Positions 1 through 6,723 of a stretch of 32,659 nt of DNA are shown here, piece by piece. Each line of letters starts with the position of its first letter. Positions within the stretch are counted from its first letter, which is position 1. The notes under the pieces are model-generated. The model was given only the letters and a program-made list of their open reading frames with translations, was not told where the DNA came from and searched no databases. The stretch lies in IMG/VR virus record IMGVR_UViG_3300020438_000144, positions 1-32,659 of that record, one strand, 5' to 3'. The DNA comes from a virus. A program made the translations under genes and the position numbers.

Positions 1-169
1 TCCCCGAAACCAAAGGCAACCACTCTTTTATTTCTTTAGAGGTTAAAGAACCTAGTAAGATGTATGTAGTATCTTTATCCGACAGGTCGCAATCTATATG
101 CTTATACATTACAACGTGTTTTCCTTTTTTGAAAATAGAGGCATCCCTCGTAAAAATTATTACCCCCAC
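1..169 (-). CDS. Partial hypothetical protein, cut by window edge
   Basis: A reading frame open from a GTG at 169-167 to the left edge (56 codons, no stop). The start is supported by a GGAGAT Shine-Dalgarno site inside the end of the upstream gene, about 9 nt before the GTG, and by the tight spacing to that gene (stop at 175), as seen all along this strand. The visible peptide begins VGVIIFTRDASIFKKGKHVV and continues with mixed charged and hydrophobic residues. I recognise no domain. It is the last visible member of the leftward unit headed by the PAC2-like gene. The function is unknown and the C-terminus lies outside the window. Confidence 0.55.
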   Translation of the reverse strand, partial: MGVIIFTRDASIFKKGKHVVMYKHIDCDLSDKDTTYILLGSLTSKEIKEWLPLVSG

Positions 170-174
170 TTTTT

Positions 175-441
175 TCAATCTCCTTTATTAACAAAGAGAT
201 GGGCATTTGTTTCGTAGATAAAATCCTTGAGCCTAGCGTATTGAGATTTACTAAGACCCCATGCTTCATACACCGATATGCTTTGTATAGAATAACCGTT
301 GATGTACCATCTAATCCCTTTAGCGGTAATCATAGCAACAAGACCGTCATCATACATGGCTTCGCATAGTTTACCCATCTCATTTTCTTTAATCGCTGTT
401 CTATATAATCTACGGTTCGGTTTACTTCTCCAACTTTTCAC
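175..441 (-). CDS. Hypothetical protein, 88 aa
   Basis: Short basic-to-neutral protein of unknown function. Its GTG start at 441-439 overlaps the TGA of the upstream gene as GTGA, and an AGGTGAT Shine-Dalgarno site sits 4 nt upstream, which fixes the start. The N-terminus is rich in Arg/Lys (KSWRSKPNRRLYRTAIKENE), followed by a compact region with aromatic residues (IRWYINGYSIQSISVYEAWG) and a helix-like end. The arrangement could suit a small DNA-binding protein, but I see no recognisable helix-turn-helix signature. It sits downstream of the Cys/HTH protein in the replication-packaging unit. Confidence 0.7.
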   Translation of the reverse strand: MKSWRSKPNRRLYRTAIKENEMGKLCEAMYDDGLVAMITAKGIRWYINGYSIQSISVYEAWGLSKSQYARLKDFIYETNAHLFVNKGD

Positions 442-1064
442 TCAATCACCTCAAAGGAAGCGTCAATAATACTGGGCGCTTTCAACGCAGCCATCTGTAA
501 TTCAAACCTATCTAACAATTGTGGATGTTCCCTTAGTGTCTCTACTAATATTCTAGATACTTGTTGTGTTTGGGCTTGTGCTAACATTAACTGTGAATCT
601 ACCCCTATCTCTTTCTTCAACTGCCCTACTAATTTCAAAGAGGTGTTTGCCTGTCCTATCAACTTAGCAGCGTCAGAAACGAAATCGGATGTGATTGCAC
701 CGCCTTGTAATTGCTTCTGTTCCTCTAGTTCGTTTAGATACCCTTGTATGCGTATTACAATGTCCTCTGCTGCGTCTAAAGTAGAAATAGATTGTACCCT
801 AGCATCCTCAACGTGTTTGGCCTCTAATGGGTCGTATTCTATATGGTTGTCAAGATGCTCAATCACACTTCCTTCTTCCCAACCATACTTCGCTTCAAGA
901 TAAGCAGGTTCGTAATCTTGGTTCTTCAAAGCCATTTCAAAATCCTTCCTCAAAGTATGTTCGCAAAATGCACAACCGCCGTCAAGAACCCAACGTAATA
1001 CTTCTATGGCGAAAGCATCGTTCTCTTTAGACAATCTTCTTCTAATTTCTATTTCCCTTTTCAC
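438..1064 (-). CDS. Cys/HTH DNA-binding protein, candidate terminase small subunit
   Basis: A protein of about 208 aa. The GTG at 1064-1062 is chosen over the ATG at 1079: it overlaps the upstream TGA (GTGA) and follows AAGGTGAC. Near residues 31-75 it shows CAFCEHTLRKDFEMAL followed by YGWEEGSVIEHLDNH, the pattern C-x2-C, Arg, helix, then an HTH with trailing His residues. Phage small-terminase-like and other HTH proteins use this pattern to bind DNA. The C-terminal two thirds are helical and Gln/Leu rich, ending in an acidic tail, compatible with oligomerisation. The role as packaging-site recognition subunit is inference: the large terminase is 19 kb away, and another candidate (19789-20067) abuts it. 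It could equally be a viral transcription regulator. Confidence 0.6.
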   Translation of the reverse strand: MKREIEIRRRLSKENDAFAIEVLRWVLDGGCAFCEHTLRKDFEMALKNQDYEPAYLEAKYGWEEGSVIEHLDNHIEYDPLEAKHVEDARVQSISTLDAAEDIVIRIQGYLNELEEQKQLQGGAITSDFVSDAAKLIGQANTSLKLVGQLKKEIGVDSQLMLAQAQTQQVSRILVETLREHPQLLDRFELQMAALKAPSIIDASFEVIE

Positions 1065-1321
1065 AATGTCACCTTCCATTTGGGGGGCTTAGAGGAATCC
1101 TTTCTTTCTGTGCTTATGTAATACGAAGGATGCTTCTTCAAAGCGTAGGTCAAAGATTGAGCCTGTCGCCTTGCATCTACACCACGAATGTATCTGCTCT
1201 TGTGTAAAGGTTTCCCGTTCTTTAATTTTAACCTTAAAAGAATCTCGGTGGATGTCATCTCTTCTTTCATCTCCAAAGCAAACCTATCTAAACTATCTAC
1301 GAGGAATCTATTCATCAGCAT
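1061..1321 (-). CDS. Hypothetical basic protein, 86 aa
   Basis: Small Lys/Arg-rich protein. I place the start at the ATG at 1321-1319 because an AGGAGG site (1332-1337) lies 10 nt upstream; an in-frame ATG at 1348 lies upstream of that site. The protein shows a helix-rich N-terminal half (FLVDSLDRFALEMKEEMTS) and a basic C-terminal half with spaced Tyr, His and Arg. The arrangement recalls compact winged-helix domains but lacks a diagnostic motif. It overlaps the end of the upstream gene by 14 nt and its own stop overlaps the next GTG, so it is translated within a coupled block with the ATPase and the Cys/HTH protein. Confidence 0.65.
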   Translation of the reverse strand: MLMNRFLVDSLDRFALEMKEEMTSTEILLRLKLKNGKPLHKSRYIRGVDARRQAQSLTYALKKHPSYYISTERKDSSKPPKWKVTL

Positions 1322-1703
1322 TTTCTCGCTTCCTCCTTGCGTACTCATTTCTTCTAGTCTTTACTTCTTTACTATCTGTATCATAGTAATTGAAGAACGG
1401 GTCATCATCTTCAAAGTAAGATATATATTGTTCTAAGGTACAAGAATATGTTTTAGGCTTGGTATCAAACTTCTTGAAAATAGGATGTCTATTTATTCTA
1501 GACTCTAATTGCCTTAGAGTAACAGCACTTTTACTTGACCTATACAGAGTCCCTTTTTTGTTAGTCATATTAGCATAGCATTCAGAGACACTACAAGGTT
1601 CACCTTTCTTAATGATATATCTAGCAACAGCCTTAACACCATTATTTTGTTTACTCATACTTCTAGAAGAAAGTATTCCTGTAAGTTTATGGTTGTCATT
1701 CAT
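1308..1703 (-). CDS. Hypothetical protein, 131 aa, possible winged-helix
   Basis: The start is the ATG at 1703-1701, overlapping the ATPase stop as ATGA; a GGGGGT stretch precedes it. Residues from about 22 to 95 (VKAVARYIIKKGEPCSVSEC, then NKKGTLYRSSKSAVTLRQLE) look like a winged-helix fold with two basic helices and a turn. The tail is strongly acidic then strongly basic (YFEDDDPFFNYYD, then RRNEYARRKREN). Position directly after the helicase-like gene suggests a DNA-associated role. No family is recognised, so the functional idea is inference. Confidence 0.65.
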   Translation of the reverse strand: MNDNHKLTGILSSRSMSKQNNGVKAVARYIIKKGEPCSVSECYANMTNKKGTLYRSSKSAVTLRQLESRINRHPIFKKFDTKPKTYSCTLEQYISYFEDDDPFFNYYDTDSKEVKTRRNEYARRKRENADE

Positions 1704-3022
1704 TGTTTTAACCCCCATTCTATTTCATTACTAGGTGTCGGATGTCCGAATCTACAAGTAACACCTTTACGGCCTCTTCTCTTGACATCGGGTTCATATT
1801 CAGAGTACCACGATTGCCCTTGTAGGTTTTCTACTATCCACCTCTTAGCGGATTGATAATCCCCATTAGTAACCATACGAGATACTTCCTTAACAACTTG
1901 AGACTTAGATAAATCTTGCATCCAAAATGTAGTCTTGATTAATTCAGTATCAGCATCCATCACTCTTCTTCTTTGTGTTAGGCTCTGTGATAAAATACCC
2001 CTTAAAGTATCATCCATAGTTATCACTAAAGGCACATTTCCTCTGTAAGTTGGTTGCATCATATGATAGCCTATTGCTAACCTTCTAAACAGGTCTGCTT
2101 CGTAAGAACGTACACTCGGTCTATCAATCCATTCTGCTATATCATCATCAAATAGAATACCGCTAGGAGGATTAGCAACTGCTTCAAACATACGATGTTG
2201 AATCCATTCTCTGATTTCAATATTCTTTGCCGCTAATTCTATTCTAGTTTCCCTAGTCATGTTGGCTTGCTTGTGTTGAGCCTGTTTGAACTTCAATTCT
2301 TTCTCCGGTGTCATCTCAATATCAATAATGAAGAATCTTCTATCTAATCCCGAATCCAACTCGAACCTAGCAGGTTGTGTTGCAGCCCACATAGTATAAC
2401 GGGTAGTGTATTGTACCCAACCCATTTTCAATGCCTTCTGAACCCTACCATTATCTAGGGATGTAAGCAATTGATTCTTCATGTCTAGGCTATGGTCTTT
2501 CTTAGACGCATCGGACATAGAAGAAAACTCTTCAAATCCTAAGAAGCCTCCACACATCTCCCTAGCAATAGGTCGCCCTGCTATTTCTCCTAAATCGTTT
2601 AGACTTCCAAACATACCTGCCTCTGTAATAGAGTTAGCACCCATCATTGTCTTGTAGCCGTGTCCTAAGTCTGCATTAGTAGAATGTATTAGTCCAGTAC
2701 CTTCTGCTAAGAATAGATTGATTAGAACGGACTTACCGCTACCTTTCGCACCTCTCATAAGAATGTGTATTCTTGTGTCGGGTAATTGAGACATAGGCGT
2801 GTAGAATGGCATATGGTTGTGTCTCAAAGGACAGTTATCAATAGTGAAATCTACATCGGGGTCTAGTAGTGGGTCATCGGGGTCGAAGTCGCATCTACTA
2901 CACTTGTTCAAAGCGTTGAATAGATGACTACCAATACTGCAAATAAAAACTGGAATCTTATCTGCTACATCTACATAGTGATTTCTAGTCACGAAGTTAT
3001 TTACCTCATCAAAAATATTCAT
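1700..3022 (-). CDS. AAA+ ATPase, MCM-like helicase candidate
   Basis: A protein of 440 aa. The ATG at 3022-3020 is preferred because it overlaps the upstream TGA and lies 6 nt from a GGTGA site; an ATG two codons earlier is also possible. Seen in sequence: a cysteine-containing N-terminal region (CSRC, then C near residue 64), Walker A GAKGSGKS near residue 91, a Walker B-like GFLGFEEFSSM near 159, a hairpin-like stretch NGRVQKALKMGW followed by sensor-1 WAATQP, then GLDRRF, a typical arginine-finger position. The order and the hairpin before sensor 1 are as in MCM and related helix-2-insert AAA+ helicases. The most likely role is replicative DNA unwinding, supported by the PAC2-like and DNA-binding neighbours. 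It is shorter than cellular MCM (about 650-700 aa). A non-helicase AAA+ ATPase remains possible. Confidence 0.7.
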   Translation of the reverse strand: MNIFDEVNNFVTRNHYVDVADKIPVFICSIGSHLFNALNKCSRCDFDPDDPLLDPDVDFTIDNCPLRHNHMPFYTPMSQLPDTRIHILMRGAKGSGKSVLINLFLAEGTGLIHSTNADLGHGYKTMMGANSITEAGMFGSLNDLGEIAGRPIAREMCGGFLGFEEFSSMSDASKKDHSLDMKNQLLTSLDNGRVQKALKMGWVQYTTRYTMWAATQPARFELDSGLDRRFFIIDIEMTPEKELKFKQAQHKQANMTRETRIELAAKNIEIREWIQHRMFEAVANPPSGILFDDDIAEWIDRPSVRSYEADLFRRLAIGYHMMQPTYRGNVPLVITMDDTLRGILSQSLTQRRRVMDADTELIKTTFWMQDLSKSQVVKEVSRMVTNGDYQSAKRWIVENLQGQSWYSEYEPDVKRRGRKGVTCRFGHPTPSNEIEWGLKQ

Positions 3023-3819
3023 TCCCATTCACCTATCATACCTTGTAAGTTCTGTGCTGAAACTAATAAATCTCTTATTCTGATATATTCCTGTTCAACA
3101 TAATCCAAACCATATATTTCTTTTACTCTTGAAAGCATTGTATCTGCCGATACTTCATCAACCGGACAATCCGCACCTTGACAAATTAATATCTTACTAA
3201 GTCCATTAGTGAAAGCATCAAACATTTGAGCGAACACCCATGAAATAGGTACTAGGAAAATATCTTCTTCCATTTCCACTTTCTGAGTATCTGTCATTAC
3301 CTTATACATTTCACTACTATTCCATTCGTACTCTATATATTCACCACTACTCAAAACATCAGTCCTACTACTGTATCTCTCTAACGTGTCAGTAGTCATA
3401 AACAACATCTCTTGTATGCCATACTCTTTTAGAGATAAAACTACATCTCTAATAGTAGGGTATGTGTATAACCAAGCATTTCTGTTCATGTTCTCATCTA
3501 AAGTAGGTTCAATCGGGAAAGTATTACTTATCCTAAGAATGAGAACGGTATCGTTACCTACCTTCCTTTCGTATAATCTCCACTCATGCCAAATAGGGTC
3601 GGGTATAGTTCCTATCGCACTTACAGACATAAGTTTACTATAGATACTCGCTATGTGTGTTTCTGTACCTAATACTAAACTAGCACCTGCTAGATAGGAT
3701 GCACTTCCGTATTCATTCTGTGAATAAACTATAAGATTTACATTACCCTTGATAATTGGTTTCGCGTTACTGTTGTGCCACACAATTTCTGTGTCTTTCA
3801 TTTGCTCTATATATTTCAT
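3019..3819 (-). CDS. PAC2-like protein (proteasome assembly chaperone family)
   Basis: A protein of 266 aa. ATG at 3819 preceded by GGTGAT with a 3-nt gap. It follows the general PAC2 plan. There is a β-strand with a small-residue loop and helix (VNLIVYSQNEYGSASYLAGA), then IASIYSKLMSVSAIGTIPDP. A strand-forming segment follows (DTVLILRISNTFPIEP), then a helix and strand (VVLSLKEYGIQEMLFMTTDT), then an exposed segment. The C-terminal part (GADCPVDEVSADTMLSRVKE) resembles the PAC2 tail in which a compartment name-like loop is followed by helices. Cellular PAC2 proteins in archaea and eukaryotes bind and help assemble 20S proteasomes. Here the role may be to redirect the host proteasome or act in replication. 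The match is by pattern, without a search, so the family call is moderate. It heads the leftward replication/packaging unit. Confidence 0.45.
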   Translation of the reverse strand: MKYIEQMKDTEIVWHNSNAKPIIKGNVNLIVYSQNEYGSASYLAGASLVLGTETHIASIYSKLMSVSAIGTIPDPIWHEWRLYERKVGNDTVLILRISNTFPIEPTLDENMNRNAWLYTYPTIRDVVLSLKEYGIQEMLFMTTDTLERYSSRTDVLSSGEYIEYEWNSSEMYKVMTDTQKVEMEEDIFLVPISWVFAQMFDAFTNGLSKILICQGADCPVDEVSADTMLSRVKEIYGLDYVEQEYIRIRDLLVSAQNLQGMIGEWE

Positions 3820-4022
3820 AATATCACCTGTATATATTTAACGGGGTTCATGGCGTATTTAATTCTTTTATTGATTTGTTAAATCGTAGAAATAATAAAA
3901 CGCTGTACTGCTCTATTGTTTTTATTATTTTTATTTATTTCAAAGAGGGTAAAGAAAGGGACTATTACTTTACTACCTTTGAACAATAAAAAGAATTAAG
4001 AAAAACGCTGTACCACGCCCCA
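3820..4022 (-). promoter_or_regulatory. Regulatory region before the PAC2-like/ATPase unit
   Basis: A 203-base AT-rich region, read on the minus strand toward 3819. Two copies of the GCAGTACARCG motif are present: GTGGTACAGCG at 4016-4006 and GCAGTACAGCG at 3911-3901. Between them an inverted repeat pairs GTTCAAAGGTAGTAAAG (3983-3967) with CTTTACCCTCTTTGAAAT (about 3953-3936). Closer to the gene there is an AT-rich stretch (AAAGAATTAAATACG around 3853-3867) that could be a TATA box, and TTAAATATATAC at 3829-3840, too close to the ATG for a normal archaeal spacing. The whole arrangement is repeated at 23160-23424 before the portal gene. Confidence 0.6.
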
Positions 4023-4934
4023 TTAATTCTTTTTGAATGCCCCCCTAACATCCAAAAACATTTCGTGCATCAATCTATTTCTGTCATGCCTAGCCAAGTT
4101 ATAGATACGAACACTATGCTTTACATAGCCATTCAAGACTGGATAGTTTCTATCAGTCATCTCATCTTGGTATACTACCGGACACCATTTTCTAGTCTCT
4201 TCAATACCTGCGTGTAAATCTCTGATTACTCTTTCTACTTTGAAAGTATCTTCAAAATTAAGATTCTTAGCAAGTGTCGGTTGTATGAAATAATTAGTAG
4301 CCCACACCTCTTTGTCTTTTTCGTGTTGCTTCTGCATTACATTATATTTACCGTTAATGTATGTATCACCATTATTCAGTATTTCCATCTCAATCTCATC
4401 TGCATATTGTGAAGTGGCAATAAGTTTTACCGAGTTATCATCATAATTATATATCTTAGAAGTATATCCTAGATTCTCAAGTAAATCTACACAACCGTTC
4501 AAATCGTGAGAATCCTGTATATCCTTCGTGTTTATACTCGTAATTACTTTATGCCCTGTTGTAAGTATTCTGAATCTACCTGTCAAAGTTTTAGCCGAAC
4601 CTTCTAAAGTCATCCAGTATTCGAGAGTTTCTTTTAGTGCCATTCTCTTGTAGATTGCCATGAAAGCCCTATGACCTATACTACTATCCAATAGACCCGT
4701 TAATAATGATTTGATAACTGCTCTATCTACAATATAGAAAGTCTGTCCTTTCATTTCTAGTTCAACAAGTGGTTGCCATATACTTCGGTTCTGTTTACCA
4801 TTTCTAGCAGCACTAGCATAATGTATAGTACAAGACTCTACATCCAAAAATAAATTGTTCTGTATATTATTCTTGTATGGTCTTAGATTAAAGTCTGAAT
4901 CAAACAAATCATCCAAGTTATTAATCCATGTCAT
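4023..4934 (-). CDS. Hypothetical protein, 303 aa
   Basis: Unknown function. The ATG at 4934-4932 is chosen: it overlaps the preceding TGA as ATGA and follows GGGGGTGA by 4 nt. The longer frame to 5024 would run through the upstream gene. The protein is a mixed α/β sequence without a signal peptide or membrane segment. It contains runs such as LFLDVESCTIHYASAARNG and FYIVDRAVIKSLLTGLLDSS, and an His/Arg-rich C-terminus (VRIYNLARHDRNRLMHEMFL). It is the last gene of the long leftward chain that begins at 13054, and its stop is only 7 nt before the first GCAGTACARCG motif. Confidence 0.7.
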   Translation of the reverse strand: MTWINNLDDLFDSDFNLRPYKNNIQNNLFLDVESCTIHYASAARNGKQNRSIWQPLVELEMKGQTFYIVDRAVIKSLLTGLLDSSIGHRAFMAIYKRMALKETLEYWMTLEGSAKTLTGRFRILTTGHKVITSINTKDIQDSHDLNGCVDLLENLGYTSKIYNYDDNSVKLIATSQYADEIEMEILNNGDTYINGKYNVMQKQHEKDKEVWATNYFIQPTLAKNLNFEDTFKVERVIRDLHAGIEETRKWCPVVYQDEMTDRNYPVLNGYVKHSVRIYNLARHDRNRLMHEMFLDVRGAFKKN

Positions 4935-5131
4935 AGTTTCACCCCCAAAGTAAGGGGTGTGACTACGCCTTTTGAAATACAGATGCACAAAACAAAACAA
5001 CGAACAAAGGAAAGGCGTAGCCACGATGCTAATGAGGCAATACCTTTGTCGCTATTCTGTTGGTAGTTCATGCCGTAGTTAAATGTTACTACATTAAAGA
5101 ATACTCTTGAGTGTTTATTTATCCTCATCAT
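4931..5131 (-). CDS. Hypothetical small protein, 66 aa, possible membrane segment
   Basis: The ATG at 5131-5129 overlaps the stop of the 35-aa gene and its own TGA overlaps the next ATG, both as ATGA. That coupling is the main reason for calling it. The N-terminus is polar; near the C-terminus a hydrophobic Cys-containing run (LRLSFVRCFVLCICISKGVV) could span a membrane. The DNA also carries an imperfect inverted repeat (4959-4972 against 5011-5024, 13 of 14 matching) that may form a hairpin in the mRNA. Amino-acid composition is less protein-like than its neighbours, so it may instead be a structured spacer. Confidence 0.4.
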   Translation of the reverse strand: MMRINKHSRVFFNVVTFNYGMNYQQNSDKGIASLASWLRLSFVRCFVLCICISKGVVTPLTLGVKL

Positions 5132-5235
5132 GCTAACCACACCCCTAGACCTGCTACTAATATTCCAATAGCAATTCCTCTACAGACGTAAGCAAATATC
5201 TCGAAGAAATAATCTTTTAAGGTTGATTGTATCAT
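5128..5235 (-). CDS. Membrane microprotein, 35 aa
   Basis: A 35-codon gene. ATG at 5235-5233 overlaps the TGA of the upstream gene, and the stop at 5130-5128 overlaps the next ATG. The sequence starts MIQSTLKDYFFEIFAYVCRG and ends in one hydrophobic helix with small residues (IAIGILVAGLGVWLA), typical of a single-pass membrane peptide with N-terminus inside. Small-residue spacing (GxxxG-like) would allow helix packing. A role in lysis, superinfection control or host membrane modification is possible but unproven. Confidence 0.55.
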   Translation of the reverse strand: MIQSTLKDYFFEIFAYVCRGIAIGILVAGLGVWLA

Positions 5236-5450
5236 TCAGCCCACTCCAAATCTAAATCGTATATTACATCTTCTAAATCTAAAGTATGTCCTTGTGTATC
5301 TCCGCATTTTTCACAACGCAAAGTAATAAGAACGTCTGCACTTGGATTAGTAGGGTCGGGCTTGTTAATAATCTCAAACCCGTCAATATAAACATTCTCA
5401 TGCAAACACAGATTCTCATCAAGATATTCTTGACCTCTTCCATCACTCAT
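5232..5450 (-). CDS. Small acidic CxxC protein, 72 aa
   Basis: The ATG at 5450 overlaps the upstream stop as ATGA and the stop overlaps the next start. It contains one CEKCG knuckle (about residues 46-50) after β-strand-like ADVLITLRCEKCG, plus two other residues (Cys15 and His17) that could complete a metal site. It is strongly acidic at both ends (GQEYLDENLCLHENV; LDLEDVIYDLDLEWAE), so nucleic-acid binding is less likely than protein binding. No family recognised. Confidence 0.7.
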   Translation of the reverse strand: MSDGRGQEYLDENLCLHENVYIDGFEIINKPDPTNPSADVLITLRCEKCGDTQGHTLDLEDVIYDLDLEWAE

Positions 5451-5653
5451 TCCTCATCATCTCCCTTATTAATCGGTGGGTCGAGTAGTAACTCTATAGA
5501 GTTTTCTCCATCGTACACAAGACCTATAACTTTACTATCTGAATTGTTTTCAATCCTCTCTATGGCGTGTTTTAATTGCTGACACCTAACAAAGTACCCA
5601 CTACGTTGTGCGTGATTTACTTTTATGTCAATCATAACTCTTTCCTCACTCAC
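5447..5653 (-). CDS. Hypothetical protein, 68 aa
   Basis: The GTG at 5653-5651 overlaps the upstream TGA (GTGA). An in-frame ATG at 5635 preceded by GAGGAAAG is a fair alternative start. The protein looks like a βαββ unit: IDIKVNHA, helix CQQLKHAIERIENNS, then strands VIGLVYDG and SIELLLDPP, ending acidic. No known motif. The pattern of tiny coupled genes on both sides suggests co-expression in the early leftward transcript. Confidence 0.65.
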   Translation of the reverse strand: MSEERVMIDIKVNHAQRSGYFVRCQQLKHAIERIENNSDSKVIGLVYDGENSIELLLDPPINKGDDEE

Positions 5654-5910
5654 TCTTCCTCACCCCCACAATACAGCAAAGATTCACCGTGACATTCATC
5701 ACAGTCGCCATCATACATGGTCGGTTCAATATCATCCCCGTAGTTGTACGGCACATCGTCTATCGCTAGACATACGGCACATACGTTACCGGAGTCGCCC
5801 TCATCATCTGATACTCGGTACATCCCTGTTATACATGGTTTGTTACCTTTGTACCAAAATGTGTTCATCAACTCAATTCCTTTTATCATCTTTTCTCTTC
5901 TTGTTTTCAT
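5650..5910 (-). CDS. Putative zinc-binding acidic protein, 86 aa
   Basis: ATG at 5910 with AAGGAGTTGAT upstream and ATGA overlap with the preceding gene. Two CxxC pairs (CAVC near residue 44-47; CDEC near 70-73) plus a terminal YCGGEEE suggest a zinc ribbon or two-knuckle metal site. Many Asp/Glu/Tyr residues and a TGMYRVSDDEGDSGNVCAVC stretch. No catalytic motif. It is one of at least nine predicted Cys-rich small proteins in this window. Confidence 0.68.
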   Translation of the reverse strand: MKTRREKMIKGIELMNTFWYKGNKPCITGMYRVSDDEGDSGNVCAVCLAIDDVPYNYGDDIEPTMYDGDCDECHGESLLYCGGEEE

Positions 5911-6161
5911 TCAATCAACTCCTTCAATTCATGTGTTTCTATTTCTAAGTCTAAGTAAGACTTGATACCTTTACGCAACCTCTTAATTTCCTCTAACAAT
6001 TTTTCTGTATATACAATTGCATCCATCATTTCTTCTTGAAAATGATTTAACCATTGTTCTAAACTCAAATCACTTCTTTCCATAGTAACTCCGTATTTCT
6101 TTTTACCGACTGCTGCTCTAGCCTGTATCTTCTCACATACTTTATCCTCTATTCTACTCAT
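5907..6161 (-). CDS. Small MazG-like all-alpha protein, 84 aa
   Basis: ATG at 6161 with TGGAGG upstream and ATGA overlap. The sequence KKKYGVTMERSDLSLEQWLN followed by HFQEEMMDAIVYTEKLLEEI matches the pattern, common in phages, of short MazG-like/all-α NTP pyrophosphohydrolase relatives: KYG loop, then a helix with EExxDA, then Tyr. The EExxDA-type acidic residues are where Mg2+ binds in active members. At 84 aa it is near minimal and lacks a clear second acidic pair, so it could be active as an oligomer or be a degenerate relative. It may clean the nucleotide pool or destroy signalling nucleotides. Confidence 0.5.
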   Translation of the reverse strand: MSRIEDKVCEKIQARAAVGKKKYGVTMERSDLSLEQWLNHFQEEMMDAIVYTEKLLEEIKRLRKGIKSYLDLEIETHELKELIE

Positions 6162-6442
6162 TTGTTAGTCCTCCAATAATCGGGTTCGCTGTCATCCTCT
6201 TCTCTTTTATTTTCTTTGACAACATTAGCAACATCCTTCACTAAGTCTCGGTATTTCTTGGTTGCTGCTGCTGTCCTATGTGCTGCTACACCAACCCAAG
6301 GCCAAGTCTCTTGTATCAAGGCACGAAGGTGAATCAACTCATCCTCTAGTTGTTCCCTTGTGTAAAAATCAAGACCTGCTCTATCTCTTACCTCTGTTCT
6401 AAGTTTATCCTTTGGGCTTACATAATCACCTATCTTAACCAT
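6158..6442 (-). CDS. Hypothetical helical protein, 94 aa
   Basis: The ATG at 6442-6440 is preferred over the GTG at 6451 because GGGGTGAT ends 4 nt before it. The product is highly helical: REQLEDELIHLRALIQETW, PWVGVAAHRTAAATKKYRDL, VKDVANVVKENKREEDD. It is compatible with a short coiled coil or helical bundle. It overlaps the downstream MazG-like gene as ATGA and could be its partner. No family recognised. Confidence 0.65.
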   Translation of the reverse strand: MVKIGDYVSPKDKLRTEVRDRAGLDFYTREQLEDELIHLRALIQETWPWVGVAAHRTAAATKKYRDLVKDVANVVKENKREEDDSEPDYWRTNK

Positions 6443-6443
6443 A

Positions 6444-6719
6444 TTAATCACCCCTCTCGACCCAGTTCATATAGGCTTCATAGTCAATCATCTCGTAGGT
6501 TCTTAGTGCAATCTTCATTCCTGTCTTGCGGATAAATGTTGAACGTATTCCTTTGCTACCTCTCATCAAATTACTGATACTTCTTTGTGTGGATGTATTT
6601 ACTCTAGGCGACCTTTCATGTAGTTTGTCTGCTAACTCTTGTGCAGTCAATCCTTCGTTTACTGATGAAAGTATTTCACCTATCTTCCTTCTACGGGATA
6701 TTTGCTTTCTTCTACCCAT
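6444..6719 (-). CDS. Basic winged-helix/HTH DNA-binding protein, 91 aa
   Basis: ATG at 6719, GGAGGACTGA upstream. After a very basic N-terminus (GRRKQISRRRKIGEILSS) there is a helix-turn-helix: EGLTAQELADKLHERSPR followed by the recognition helix NTSTQRSISNLMRGSKG, then strand-wing residues (STFIRKTGMKIALRTYEMID). This is the standard order of a winged HTH transcription regulator. As the clearest regulator in the early unit it is a candidate to bind one of the intergenic repeat families, but nothing in the sequence says which. Confidence 0.65.
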   Translation of the reverse strand: MGRRKQISRRRKIGEILSSVNEGLTAQELADKLHERSPRVNTSTQRSISNLMRGSKGIRSTFIRKTGMKIALRTYEMIDYEAYMNWVERGD

Positions 6720-6723
6720 AATA

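Noticed and set aside
643-1030. Plus-strand frames opposite the Cys/HTH gene
   Set aside because: They are antisense shadows with no ribosome site and composition unlike real proteins here.
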